Notes under the pieces: model-generated
Database searches by the model: none
What the model was told of the DNA's origin: nothing
The model's input: only the letters and a program-made list of their open reading frames with translations
Translations under genes and position numbers: made by a program
Assembly (NCBI GenBank): GCA_002747515.1
Contig: PDPP01000020.1
Location: forward strand, 1 to 59,747
Reading direction: 5' to 3'
DNA length: 59,747 bases
From: Candidatus Moraniibacteriota bacterium
GTDB taxonomy: Bacteria > Patescibacteriota > Minisyncoccia > Moranbacterales > GCA-2747515
Shown here: in pieces, positions 36,357 through 44,985 of the stretch
Layout: the number at the start of each line of letters is the position of its first letter
Numbering within the stretch: the first letter of the stretch is position 1

Positions 36357-37196
36357 ATGAACACAAAAAAGAACTCTATCGTGCTTTTTGATAAAAAACA
36401 CGTGCGACGTCACTGGGATGAAGAAAATGAAGTGTGGTATTTTTCGATTATCGACATTGTTGAGATTTTAACGGATTCAAGTGTGCCGAAAAGGTATTGG
36501 AGTGACTTAAAGGGTAAGCTGAAAAAGGAGGGAAGTGAGGTGTACGAAAAAATCGTACAACTGAAATTTGTTGCTTCTGATGGAAAAAAATATGCTACTG
36601 ATTGTTTTTCGACAGAAGATCTTTTGCGCGTTATTCAATCAATTCCATCACCAAAGGCGGAGCCTGTGAAGGTGTGGCTTGCCAAAGTTGGGCATGAGCG
36701 CATGGAGGAAATGGAGGACCCGGAGCGCGCTTTTGATAGGGCAATGAGAATGTATTTACAAAAAGGCTATTCCAAAGAATGGATCAATCAGCGACTCAAA
36801 AGTATTGAGGTGCGCAAAGAATTGACCGATGAATGGAAAGAGTGTGGCGTGCAAGAGGGTATGGAATTTGCCATTTTGACCGATGAAATTACCAAAGCGT
36901 GGTCTGGCGAATCCGTGAAATCTTATAAAAAACTGAAAGGTCTGAAAAAAGAAAATCTGCGTGACAATATGACTAATCTCGAGTTAGTGCTTAATATGCT
37001 AGTGGAAGCAACTACTACTGAAATTTCCAAAAAGAAAAAGCCCACAAATTTTCGTCAGAGCAAAGATATTGCCAAACAAGGTGGCGAAACAGCGGGAAAA
37101 GCGCGTAAGGACATTGAGCAAAAAACCGGTGCTCGTGTAGTTCCTTCTAAAAATGCAAAGCAATTGCGCACAAAAAAAGTGAAAAGAATCAAATAA
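36357..37196 (+). CDS. BRO-N/DinD-like antirepressor-type protein
   Basis: 279 residues. The N-terminal BRO domain (~7-115) has VRRHWDEENEVWYFSIIDIVEIL, YWSDLKGKLKKEG and FSTEDLLRVIQSIPSPKAEPVKVWLAKVG (quoted: SIPSPKAEPVKVWLAKVG). The C-terminus (WKECGVQEGMEFAILTDEI, LKKENLRDNMTNLELVLNML) matches DNA-damage-inducible protein D-like proteins. Such proteins are often phage-derived; DinD inhibits RecA in E. coli. The end is Lys-rich. A perfect extended -10 (TGATATAAT, 36213-36221) lies upstream. Ten nucleotides before the AlkD gene. Confidence 0.85.
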   Translation: MNTKKNSIVLFDKKHVRRHWDEENEVWYFSIIDIVEILTDSSVPKRYWSDLKGKLKKEGSEVYEKIVQLKFVASDGKKYATDCFSTEDLLRVIQSIPSPKAEPVKVWLAKVGHERMEEMEDPERAFDRAMRMYLQKGYSKEWINQRLKSIEVRKELTDEWKECGVQEGMEFAILTDEITKAWSGESVKSYKKLKGLKKENLRDNMTNLELVLNMLVEATTTEISKKKKPTNFRQSKDIAKQGGETAGKARKDIEQKTGARVVPSKNAKQLRTKKVKRIK

Positions 37197-37205
37197 ATAA
37201 AGTTT

Positions 37206-37865
37206 ATGCAGAAGTATCGAAAAATTAAAAAACTGTTTGAAGCCAATAAAAATCCGGAAAAGGCGGCACAGGAGGCGCAGTATATGCGCAATCAGTTTCG
37301 GTTTTATGGCATGCAGACGCCGGTGCGCAGAAAACTATACAAAGATTTTCTCAAAGCGGAAAAAGAAAATGGAAAAATTGATTGGACATTTTTGAATCAG
37401 TGCTACAAAGATGATTACCGCGAGTTTCAGTATCTGGTGACGGATTATTTGATTGCGATGAAAAAATATCTGACTTACGAAGACATTCCCAAGATTTTAA
37501 AATTTATTAAAATCAAGCAATGGTGGGATACGATTGATCGCTTTGATCGGATTGTGGGTGGTATCGGACTGACCGATAAAAGAGTGGACACATTGATGCT
37601 CAAGTGGTCACAAGACAATGATTTCTGGGTGCGACGTGTAGCGATTGATCATCAATTAAACAGAAAAGAAAAAACCAATACCACACTTCTGGAAAAAATC
37701 ATTGTCAATAATTTCGGTTCAGACGAGTTTTTTATCAACAAAGCCATCGGGTGGAGTTTGCGTGAGTATTCTAAAACCGACCCTGCATGGGTGAAAAACT
37801 TTATCACAAAAAACAAAAACAGGATGGACAAACTAAGTATTAGAGAAGCAAGTAAATACATATAA
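37206..37865 (+). CDS. AlkD-like DNA alkylation repair protein
   Basis: 219 residues, HEAT-repeat family that excises cationic alkylpurines. Recognisable: FRFYGMQTPVRRKLYKDFL, DDYREFQYLVTDYLI, WWDTIDRFDRIVGGIGL and NDFWVRRVAIDHQL, then FFINKAIGWSLREYSKTDPAWVKNFI (quoted: INKAIGWSLREYSKTDP). The aromatic/acid cleft residues Trp and Asp are in these blocks. Probably cotranscribed with the BRO/DinD-like gene, suggesting a DNA-damage context. Confidence 0.92.
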   Translation: MQKYRKIKKLFEANKNPEKAAQEAQYMRNQFRFYGMQTPVRRKLYKDFLKAEKENGKIDWTFLNQCYKDDYREFQYLVTDYLIAMKKYLTYEDIPKILKFIKIKQWWDTIDRFDRIVGGIGLTDKRVDTLMLKWSQDNDFWVRRVAIDHQLNRKEKTNTTLLEKIIVNNFGSDEFFINKAIGWSLREYSKTDPAWVKNFITKNKNRMDKLSIREASKYI

Positions 37866-37995
37866 TGCACAAAATACTTTATGAATATGAAAAGATTTTA
37901 AGAATCATAATATTGAAAAAAACGGTTGTAAAAAAAGAACTTAACCAGCTCTTTTTTGTTTTTTTCCTGTGGTGCATTGCATAAAGTGTGGCATT

Positions 37996-38023
37996 TTGGT
38001 ACGCTGAGTACACTTTGTATGAT
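37996..38023 (+). promoter_or_regulatory. uvrC promoter, probably leaderless
   Basis: TTGGTA (37996-38001), 16-nt spacer, TATGAT (38018-38023), with the ATG only 9 nt after the -10. Confidence 0.45.
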
Positions 38024-38032
38024 TTTGTCGTG

Positions 38033-39274
38033 ATGAAAAAGGATATAGAACAAAAAACTGCAGATTTTCCGCGGACACCAGGTGTGTATGTGTTTCGTGG
38101 TGCGCGCAAAACGGTGTTATATGTGGGTAAAGCGACGAGTTTGCGCGATCGTGTGCGGCAGTATTTTAGTGGGCATGATACGCGTGGTGCGCGGATTGTG
38201 CAGTTGGTGGCGAGTGCTACAGATGTGGATGTGATTGAGACGGATACGGTTGTGGAAGCACTGCTTTTGGAAGCGGAACTGATCAAAAAATATCAACCGC
38301 CATACAATATTGACGGTAAAGATGACAAGAGTTTTTCGTATTTTGTGATGACAAAAGAACAATTTCCACGCGTGATCATGTTGCGTCAGACGGATTTGCA
38401 CAAGGGGAAATATCAGGATTTGATGTATACGCGTGGCAAAGTTTTTGGTCCGTACACGTCGCGTGAGCAGATGAAAATCGCACTCAAAATCATTCGCAAA
38501 ATTTTTCCATTTCATGACCGTAGTGAAAAAAGTGAAAAAGGATGTCTACACTACCAAATCGGTTTGTGTCCCGGTCCGTATGACGGTGCGATTAGTGAAA
38601 AGGCATACAAAAAAAACATGCGCAACATCTCACTTTTTCTCTCTGGGCGCAAGAAAATGCTTCTGAAAAAGTTGGAAAAAGAAATGCGCATGCATGCGCG
38701 CAAAGAAGAGTTTGAAGAAGCAGAAAAAGTGAAAAGGCAAATATTTGCTCTGACACACATCAATGATATTGCACTTATGAAAAAAGAAAATGCGTTTGTG
38801 CGCATTAATAATATAGGCGTGCGTGTAGAAGCGTATGACATCTCGCATATTGGTGGGGAGTGCATGGTGGCATCGATGGTAGTTTTTGTAGATGGTGTAC
38901 CAGATAAAAGTCAGTATCGGAAATTTAAAGTGCAATCTGTAGATGGCATCAATGATGTGGGGGCGATGCGAGAAGTGCTTGCAAGACGGATGAATCATCT
39001 CGATGATTGGGGGATGCCACAGTTAATTGTATTGGATGGTGGAAAAGGACATATTAATATGGCAGATGATTTGTGGCAAAAACTTGATATCAAAATTCCA
39101 GTTATTGCAGTGGCAAAAGGACCAACACGTAAAAAAGTAGATATTTATAAAAGCGCATTTTTTCCAGTAAATCATGCACTTATTATGGACAAGGAATTAC
39201 TTGAAAGCATTCGTGAAGAAGCACATCGCTTTGCGATTACATACCATAAGAAATTACGAGATAAAAAAATATAA
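38033..39274 (+). CDS. uvrC: UvrC-like excinuclease lacking the HhH C-terminus
   Basis: 413 residues from ATG 38033. The dual-incision nuclease of excision repair. GIY-YIG domain (TPGVYVFRGARKTVLYVGKATSLRDRVRQYF, quoted: VLYVGKATSLRDRVRQYF), Cys-rich CLHYQIGLCPGPYDG, UvrB-binding helix ARKEEFEEAEKVKRQIFAL, and RNase H-like half (EAYDISHIGGECMVASMV, VLDGGKGHINMA). It stops right after EEAHRFAITYHKKLRDKKI, so the tandem HhH present in ~600-residue UvrC proteins is missing. The 5' half is GC-richer than the 3' half. Confidence 0.93.
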   Translation: MKKDIEQKTADFPRTPGVYVFRGARKTVLYVGKATSLRDRVRQYFSGHDTRGARIVQLVASATDVDVIETDTVVEALLLEAELIKKYQPPYNIDGKDDKSFSYFVMTKEQFPRVIMLRQTDLHKGKYQDLMYTRGKVFGPYTSREQMKIALKIIRKIFPFHDRSEKSEKGCLHYQIGLCPGPYDGAISEKAYKKNMRNISLFLSGRKKMLLKKLEKEMRMHARKEEFEEAEKVKRQIFALTHINDIALMKKENAFVRINNIGVRVEAYDISHIGGECMVASMVVFVDGVPDKSQYRKFKVQSVDGINDVGAMREVLARRMNHLDDWGMPQLIVLDGGKGHINMADDLWQKLDIKIPVIAVAKGPTRKKVDIYKSAFFPVNHALIMDKELLESIREEAHRFAITYHKKLRDKKI

Positions 39275-39304
39275 AGACCATAGTATTTTTACTACAGCCT
39301 TCTT

Positions 39305-39457
39305 TTACTGTTTTCTATTTAGAATAGATTTTTTAGGTTTTTGCAGTAATAGCACATAATTATAATAGCGATTTGCATCATTTATATGTGTTTTTATTAC
39401 GCTAGGATTTCCAATAATCTGAGGGTTTTTATTATGTCTGAAAAATCTTTTTGCCAT
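39305..39457 (-). CDS. Small basic protein, 50 residues
   Basis: Begins MAKRFFRHNKNPQIIGNP and ends SILNRKQ; not long enough for most ORF callers. AGGAGAATATC precedes the ATG on the minus strand, a good Shine-Dalgarno at 6-nt spacing. It fills most of the uvrC-DUF2207 gap. No family recognised; net positive, no membrane helix. The remaining ~175 nt to 39632 show no feature beyond AT-rich sequence. Confidence 0.5.
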   Translation of the reverse strand: MAKRFFRHNKNPQIIGNPSVIKTHINDANRYYNYVLLLQKPKKSILNRKQ

Positions 39458-39632
39458 GATATTCTCCTATAAAAGATTTTTAATAATTTACTATATTTAA
39501 TTATATTCCATCACATTATTGCATGCTAAATATATCATAAAACATGTTGTTTATCTATTATTATAATGAAATGAAGGTATTTTAAATAAAAATATAGTGT
39601 ATAATAAAATATATAATCCTTTTCTTTTTTAT

Positions 39633-41330
39633 ATGAAAAAAATATTTTTCTCTTTTCTTTTCTTCTTCTTTTTTCTTCCAATTTTTGTTTTTGCAGAGGA
39701 AATTTCAGATTATCGTGTGGATATTACAATCAATGAGGATGCGACGATTAATGTGGTAGAAGAAATTCATTATGATTTTGGTGATGCGATGCGACATGGG
39801 ATTTACCGCGATATTCCTGTGAAATATAAGACGGCTGGCAATAATAATCGTTCTATACAGCTCAGAAATATTTCTGTTACAGATCTCGATGGAGAAGTGT
39901 ATGTATATGATGTGTTAAAAGAAGGTCGTAATAAGCGCATCAAAATCGGTGAAGCGCATACATATGTAACAGGAGAGAAAGTATATGTCGTGTCATATTC
40001 CGTAAAAGGGGCGATGAATTATTTTGACACACATGATGAATTGTATTGGAATGTGATCGGTGATCAGTGGACCGTGCCGATTGCACGCGCTACAGTAACG
40101 ATTCATGCGCCGCATATTATCAATCACGCATGCTACTTCGGTGCATATGGTTCCAAGACGCCCTGTGATACTGTGACGCAAGACACGGAAGAACAAATTG
40201 TCATTTCTCAAAAAAATATTACACCAGGTAACAATGTCACAGCGGTAATTGGCATGCCAGCTGGCACAGTGTACAAGCCGAGTGGGTGGGAAAAAGCGCT
40301 AGCGATGGTAATGCAAAACAGCTTGGTATTGTTACCGGTTTTTGTCGGGATTTTTATGTGGCGGAAATGGTATCAGCGTGGACGTGACCCCGAGGGGCGC
40401 GGGTCAGTTGTGCCATATTATAACGCACCACATAATATGTCTCCGGGATATGCTGATGTCATCGTGCACGAAAAAATCAAAAACGCATCAGTCTCTGCGA
40501 TGATTGTGGATTTGGCAGTAAAAGGGTTTGTCACAATTAGACGCATTGATGAAGGTGGCATTTTTTCATCAGCAGATTATGAGATTACCAAAACAGAAAA
40601 AAGCATAGAAGAATCTGACGTGACACCGGATGAAAAGAAACTTTATCACGCGCTTTTTAAATATGGAAATGGCAAAACAATCAAAATTTCACAACTGAAA
40701 GACGTATTTTATACAGATCTCTCACAGGTGAAAAAAATCATTCGTGAAAATATTGTAAGAGATGGATATTATCCAGAAAGTCCCAACTCTGTGCGTATAA
40801 CGTATTTTGCGATAGCAGGATTACTACTTTTTGGACTATTTTTTGTCGGACCGTTCATCGTCCCATTTTTTGGTTCTTTGGGCATTGTAGCAATAGTGTT
40901 ATCTGCCGTGATCATTGGTGTTTTTGGATATTTCATGCCACAAGTGACACGAAAAGGAGCACATATGCGTGAACAATTATCGGGTCTTAAGTTGTATATG
41001 GAAAAAGCAGAAAAAGATCGTATCAATTTTCACAACGCACCGGAAAAAGATCCGAAACAATTTGAAAAATTGTTGCCATATGCGATGGTGTTTGGCGTGG
41101 AGGAACAATGGGCAAAGCAATTTGAAGATATATATGATAGGCAACCGGAATGGTATGAAGGCACGGGAACTTTTGCCCCAGCGGTATTGGCACATGAAAT
41201 GCAAAACTTAAGTTCGGCAGCGGCTAGCACGATGAGTTCAACACCATCTTCAGCAAGTTCCGGTGGATCAGGGTTTAGTGGTGGAGGTGGAGGCGGTGGT
41301 TTTGGTGGTGGAGGTGGAGGCAGTTGGTAA
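39633..41330 (+). CDS. DUF2207 membrane protein with Gly-rich tail
   Basis: 565 residues from ATG 39633 (signal peptide IFFSFLFFFFFLPIFVFAEE); the frame opens at a GTG 12 codons earlier. Extracytoplasmic beta domain (~22-205; ATINVVEEIHYDFGDAMRHGIYRDIPV, quoted: MRHGIYRDIPV), membrane helix (~225), cytoplasmic domain with DPEGRGSVVPYYNAPHNMSPG, two further helices (~395-440), and a C-terminal GGGGGGFGGGGGGSW. Typical DUF2207 (PF09972) layout, function unknown. No Shine-Dalgarno site. Confidence 0.88.
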   Translation: MKKIFFSFLFFFFFLPIFVFAEEISDYRVDITINEDATINVVEEIHYDFGDAMRHGIYRDIPVKYKTAGNNNRSIQLRNISVTDLDGEVYVYDVLKEGRNKRIKIGEAHTYVTGEKVYVVSYSVKGAMNYFDTHDELYWNVIGDQWTVPIARATVTIHAPHIINHACYFGAYGSKTPCDTVTQDTEEQIVISQKNITPGNNVTAVIGMPAGTVYKPSGWEKALAMVMQNSLVLLPVFVGIFMWRKWYQRGRDPEGRGSVVPYYNAPHNMSPGYADVIVHEKIKNASVSAMIVDLAVKGFVTIRRIDEGGIFSSADYEITKTEKSIEESDVTPDEKKLYHALFKYGNGKTIKISQLKDVFYTDLSQVKKIIRENIVRDGYYPESPNSVRITYFAIAGLLLFGLFFVGPFIVPFFGSLGIVAIVLSAVIIGVFGYFMPQVTRKGAHMREQLSGLKLYMEKAEKDRINFHNAPEKDPKQFEKLLPYAMVFGVEEQWAKQFEDIYDRQPEWYEGTGTFAPAVLAHEMQNLSSAAASTMSSTPSSASSGGSGFSGGGGGGGFGGGGGGSW

Positions 41331-41390
41331 CTAGTAGATGGTTTTAAGGTTTAGATTTATTTTATTAAATAATCTATAGTACATAAAAAT

Positions 41391-41426
41391 TTGTCATTCT
41401 GAAATAAATTCAGAATGACAAAAATT
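41391..41426 (+). terminator. Terminator after DUF2207, containing dispersed repeat copy B
   Basis: TTGTCATTCTGAA (41391-41403)/TTCAGAATGACAA (41409-41421) with ATAAA loop, then AAATTTTAG. Positions 41396-41416 are the reverse complement of the 30836-30856 repeat. Confidence 0.7.
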
Positions 41427-41510
41427 TTAGCTTGTGAAATAGGTTTAGGTAATTCAATGATTGTTATTTTTGTGAATGGGTCACGGTATAATTTAGTACT
41501 ATGAATTTAA

Positions 41511-41539
41511 TAGACAAATATTAAAAATTGTGATATAAT
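41511..41539 (+). promoter_or_regulatory. Promoter for the 41612 gene
   Basis: TAGACA (41511-41516), 17-nt spacer, TATAAT (41534-41539) with TGA before it: extended and consensus -10. Confidence 0.7.
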
Positions 41540-41611
41540 TTTGATTTCAGTTCATTAACAATAGTGATATTGTTTTTGTGTTTTTCAAACATGCAACAAA
41601 GGAGGAAGTGT

Positions 41612-43543
41612 ATGCAGATAAAAAAAGTATCACAAATGTGGAAATTATCGGCAGTTCTATTATTTTTGGGTTGTGTCAGTATTTTGGGATTTATTTTTGA
41701 TGGGCTGCGCATAACTGCAGATTCGACAAAATACTTAAATACAAAAAATCTTCTCATGATTGAGGTTGCAGACATTGCAGCTATGACAGAAGAAGTGACG
41801 GAACATTTTCTATTAAAGGTGAACTTTGAACGAGAAATTCAGGGGAAAAATTTAATAGAGATTGTGTATAAAGAAGTTGTCGATTCTGATATTATGAAAA
41901 CACGTGTTTTACGGAATCTCACATCAAAAAACCTCATCATTGAATTGAACTATTATGATAGTGGCTTTGGAAAAAAAATTGTTGCCGCTGGGTTTGATAA
42001 ACGTTTGTTCTGGAAAACACATATTGCAAAAAATAGTGAAAGCATAGAAACATTTATTGAGTGGTTTCATGCATTTCAAATGCGATTAAACACTGCATCT
42101 GATCCATATTTTTCCGAAGGAGTTGCGTATTCTGAAGAGCAATTACAGGTTTTACGTTCTTTTGCACCAATATCAGTTGTACTACAAAGAGAACATTTAT
42201 GTAATCTTCGTGAATTTATTGAGAGAGTGCAAAATGAAGAATATTTGTTTCCTAAGGAAAAGAAGGGATTGGATTATTTTATTGAGGAAGTGCATTATTT
42301 AGAAAATACTGCACGAATAACTGAGGTAGAATGGCCTGTGATGTATGCTTGGTACATGTGGCATAAATATAAGCTTAAAATGCTATTTGTTACATATTTA
42401 CCGGTTATTGTGTTGAGCATAATATTAATATTTTTTCTCACTCTCTTATGGTTTTTGTTTAGGTATATCGTGCAAAGAGATTTATGGTATGTGCTTCACA
42501 GTGAATTTCGAAATCACGGCCTAACAATTGATATGAGATTATTTTGGCGTGTGACATTTGTACATTGGCGAATGATTTTGAATCCGCCATCAGAGGATGT
42601 TATGCGACTCACTATCCAAAAAATGTGTGAAAAAATTAAAGAGGAACTTGATCGAAAAAAAATGTGCACCAATGCGAATAAGATATGGAAAGATATCATG
42701 ACGCATGTGGATATTTCGGTTTCTATGGTAGGCACATTGCGGCATTATTATGACTGTGCTACCAACCCTATGTCAGACATTGATTATGCATGGAGAAATC
42801 TTAATTTGCTTGAAAGTAAATTGCGAAATATCCGTAATCGACAGAAAATGCAGGAAAATCAATTGGCTGAAGATGTGTACACAACTCGTGAAAAGCCTAA
42901 GCGCAAAAAAGCACATAGGAAAGATCGAGAATTGGTTAGAGAAGTGAAAAAACTTTTACCAGTAGATTGCGATATGGAGTTGGATTCATGGAGTAATAAT
43001 AATCTACTTTGTTTTATGCGTGCATTGATGACATTGTCTGATATGCATCCGGAAGCAGTTAGTCGATTGATCAATAGGTCAGATTTAAAAAATCTGATGA
43101 TGCGCCGCAATCCATTTATGAATGCGATTGAAACAACTAATCAGAAGATTATTTTTGATCGATTGAATATTGATATTGATTGTGAAAGACAAGATTCTGT
43201 TGAAAAAAGTTTTTCACAATATTTACCATCAGATTTACGTGTGGTCATTGTGGGGTATGGTACAGCTGTCAGTAGGAAAAGGGATTTGGAAAATGCTGTA
43301 CAGGACCTTGGATGTGAAACATGTGAATTCATTGATGCAGCACAAAAAAAGCGAGTGAAATCACTCGTACAATCAATGAAGAGTAATCCAAATATTTTAG
43401 TTGTTCTTACGGTCAGTCACATGAAGCATTCTGTTAGTGCAATGTTTCAACCAGTGATGTCGCAAGTTATTTATACACACAGTCTTTCTGTGAGTAAATT
43501 TAAAAAACAAATCCTTGAAGGATATCAATCCATGAAGGGTTAA
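41612..43543 (+). CDS. Two-TM protein with a DUF2325-like C-terminal domain
   Basis: 643 residues from ATG 41612, chosen for AAAGGAGG 6 nt upstream; the frame opens at 41564. Membrane helix 1 (~12-30), a ~225-residue domain between the two helices, helix 2 (VTYLPVIVLSIILIFFLTLLWFLF, ~260-285), a long helical region (~290-530), and a C-terminal domain (~540-640). LRVVIVGYGTAVSRKRDLENAV, LVVLTVSHMKHSVSAMFQPV matches the DUF2325 pattern. I infer a sensor or signalling protein. No enzyme motif seen. Monocistronic with strong promoter and terminator. Confidence 0.65.
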   Translation: MQIKKVSQMWKLSAVLLFLGCVSILGFIFDGLRITADSTKYLNTKNLLMIEVADIAAMTEEVTEHFLLKVNFEREIQGKNLIEIVYKEVVDSDIMKTRVLRNLTSKNLIIELNYYDSGFGKKIVAAGFDKRLFWKTHIAKNSESIETFIEWFHAFQMRLNTASDPYFSEGVAYSEEQLQVLRSFAPISVVLQREHLCNLREFIERVQNEEYLFPKEKKGLDYFIEEVHYLENTARITEVEWPVMYAWYMWHKYKLKMLFVTYLPVIVLSIILIFFLTLLWFLFRYIVQRDLWYVLHSEFRNHGLTIDMRLFWRVTFVHWRMILNPPSEDVMRLTIQKMCEKIKEELDRKKMCTNANKIWKDIMTHVDISVSMVGTLRHYYDCATNPMSDIDYAWRNLNLLESKLRNIRNRQKMQENQLAEDVYTTREKPKRKKAHRKDRELVREVKKLLPVDCDMELDSWSNNNLLCFMRALMTLSDMHPEAVSRLINRSDLKNLMMRRNPFMNAIETTNQKIIFDRLNIDIDCERQDSVEKSFSQYLPSDLRVVIVGYGTAVSRKRDLENAVQDLGCETCEFIDAAQKKRVKSLVQSMKSNPNILVVLTVSHMKHSVSAMFQPVMSQVIYTHSLSVSKFKKQILEGYQSMKG

Positions 43544-43554
43544 GAGGTAAAGAA

Positions 43555-43590
43555 AAATGCCGATGCATCAATTAGTGCATCGGCATTTAT
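43555..43590 (+). terminator. Terminator after the DUF2325-like gene
   Basis: Perfect 13-bp AAATGCCGATGCA (43555-43567)/TGCATCGGCATTT (43576-43588), then ATTTTATT. Confidence 0.88.
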
Positions 43591-43670
43591 TTTATTGCAC
43601 AGACCATAAAAAGGTCTATTTCTTTTTTTGAGTTTTCACATTCGTGGTGAGTGGGCTTTACGAAGAAAGA

Positions 43671-43702
43671 GCGAGTTCTGTGAAATTTTTCACGGAACTC
43701 GC
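43671..43702 (-). terminator. Hairpin after the zinc-ribbon gene
   Basis: 15-bp stem GCGAGTTCTGTGAAA (43671-43685)/TTTCACGGAACTCGC (43688-43702), one G-T pair. Downstream of the minus-strand gene ending at 43730. Confidence 0.6.
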
Positions 43703-43729
43703 ATGTGTGGCAGTGGATATATTTTTCTG

Positions 43730-44047
43730 TCATGGCAATGCAATAGCAAATATTTCACCAAATGACATGGGTGTTCCGTCAGAAGTGCGGGGCCAATATG
43801 ATAGCGATGCAATGTTTTTGGTATCTTTGATTACATCATAAATTTCTACATATTGTAACGCTTTTTCTCTATCTTTTTTTGTTAATATTCCTGGATTTGC
43901 ACAGCAATGACTGCAAATATGAATATTTTCTCCGATTTTTTCACTTTCACATCCGCCAGATGCTCTAACAGAAGTAATTTGTTCATGGCAGATATTGCAA
44001 ATGTGTACAAAGCACTTTCCAGCATGACCTTTCTTTAGTACTTTCAT
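43730..44047 (-). CDS. Small zinc-ribbon-like protein
   Basis: 105 residues from ATG 44047, chosen for AAAGGAGGTACATT immediately upstream; the frame reaches 44074. FVHICNICHEQITSVRASGGCE and NIHICSHCCANPGI give CxxC and CxxC pairs, a likely zinc site. The rest is helical. No family recognised. Divergent from nth, and its strong Shine-Dalgarno matches the stress-cluster genes. Confidence 0.65.
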   Translation of the reverse strand: MKVLKKGHAGKCFVHICNICHEQITSVRASGGCESEKIGENIHICSHCCANPGILTKKDREKALQYVEIYDVIKDTKNIASLSYWPRTSDGTPMSFGEIFAIALP

Positions 44048-44145
44048 AATGTACCTCCTTTTTTTATACCACACTTATCCCACATGACACTATATAAATT
44101 TGAAATAATTTTGTCAATATGTAATAAATATGTCACAATTATTTT

Positions 44146-44772
44146 ATGGATAAAAAACAACAAACACGAAAGATTTTAAAGGAGCTTAAAAAGGAATACA
44201 AAAAAACAGGACCTTTTATTGAATGGTCTACACCGCTGGAGTTACTTGTGGGTACGATTTTGTCAGCACAGTGTACTGATGAACGCGTTAATGCAGTGAC
44301 ACAAAAACTTTTTAAAAAATATACGACTGCGGGGGATTATGCAAAAGCATCAATAAATACTTTGGAAAAAGAGGTGTATTCTACAGGTTTTTATAAAAAT
44401 AAAGCAAAAGCACTTAAAGAAAGTGGTCAGATTATGGTGGATCATTTTGATGGGGAGGTGCCAGACACTTTGGAAGGTTTATTGAAATTGCGAGGTGTTT
44501 CTATTAAAACGGCATACCTTGTCCTGTCAAAAGTGTATGGAAAAAACGTGGGACTTGCTGTGGATACACATGTATTTCGTTTATCAAAACGTATTGGATT
44601 AAGTGATGCAAAAACGCCAGAAAAGATGAGTAAAGAATTAAGTGAAATTGTTGATAAAAAAAATTATCTTTTATGGAATGAATATCTCATTACACATGGA
44701 CGTGCAGTATGTGGGCGAAAACCAAAATGTGATACATGTGTGATAAATGAGCTATGTAAAAAAAATATATAA
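44146..44772 (+). CDS. nth: Endonuclease III
   Basis: 208 residues. Base-excision repair glycosylase/AP lyase for oxidised pyrimidines. Helix-hairpin-helix KLRGVSIKTAYLVLSKVYG with Lys121, and catalytic Asp140 in AVDTHVFRLSKRIGL. The [4Fe-4S] ligands are CGRKPKCDTCVINELC, with the normal C-x6-C-x2-C-x5-C spacing. The HhH reads GVSIKT where most have GVGRKT. No Shine-Dalgarno site. Confidence 0.96.
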   Translation: MDKKQQTRKILKELKKEYKKTGPFIEWSTPLELLVGTILSAQCTDERVNAVTQKLFKKYTTAGDYAKASINTLEKEVYSTGFYKNKAKALKESGQIMVDHFDGEVPDTLEGLLKLRGVSIKTAYLVLSKVYGKNVGLAVDTHVFRLSKRIGLSDAKTPEKMSKELSEIVDKKNYLLWNEYLITHGRAVCGRKPKCDTCVINELCKKNI

Positions 44773-44778
44773 AATTAT

Positions 44779-44985
44779 ATGGAACAAGAAAAAATTATTG
44801 AAAAACTGAACGCACAAGAAAAAAAGCTTGATGACATTGGTAAAAAGGTACATCGCATGTATATTGTTTTTATTGCAATGGCTATTTTGAGTATTATAAC
44901 ATTTGTTCTTCCGTTGATTGGTTTAATCTTTGTGATTCCTTGGGTAATAAATGTGATTGGAGGTACATATAGTGGATTGTTATGA
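44779..44985 (+). CDS. Small membrane protein upstream of GDPD
   Basis: 68 residues. Coiled-coil N-terminus (EQEKIIEKLNAQEKKLDDIGKKV), then one long or two short membrane helices (MYIVFIAMAILSIITFVLPLIGLIFVIPWVINVI, quoted: IAMAILSIITFVLPLIGLI). It follows nth at 6 nt and overlaps the GDPD gene by 4 nt (ATGA), indicating translational coupling. Confidence 0.7.
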   Translation: MEQEKIIEKLNAQEKKLDDIGKKVHRMYIVFIAMAILSIITFVLPLIGLIFVIPWVINVIGGTYSGLL

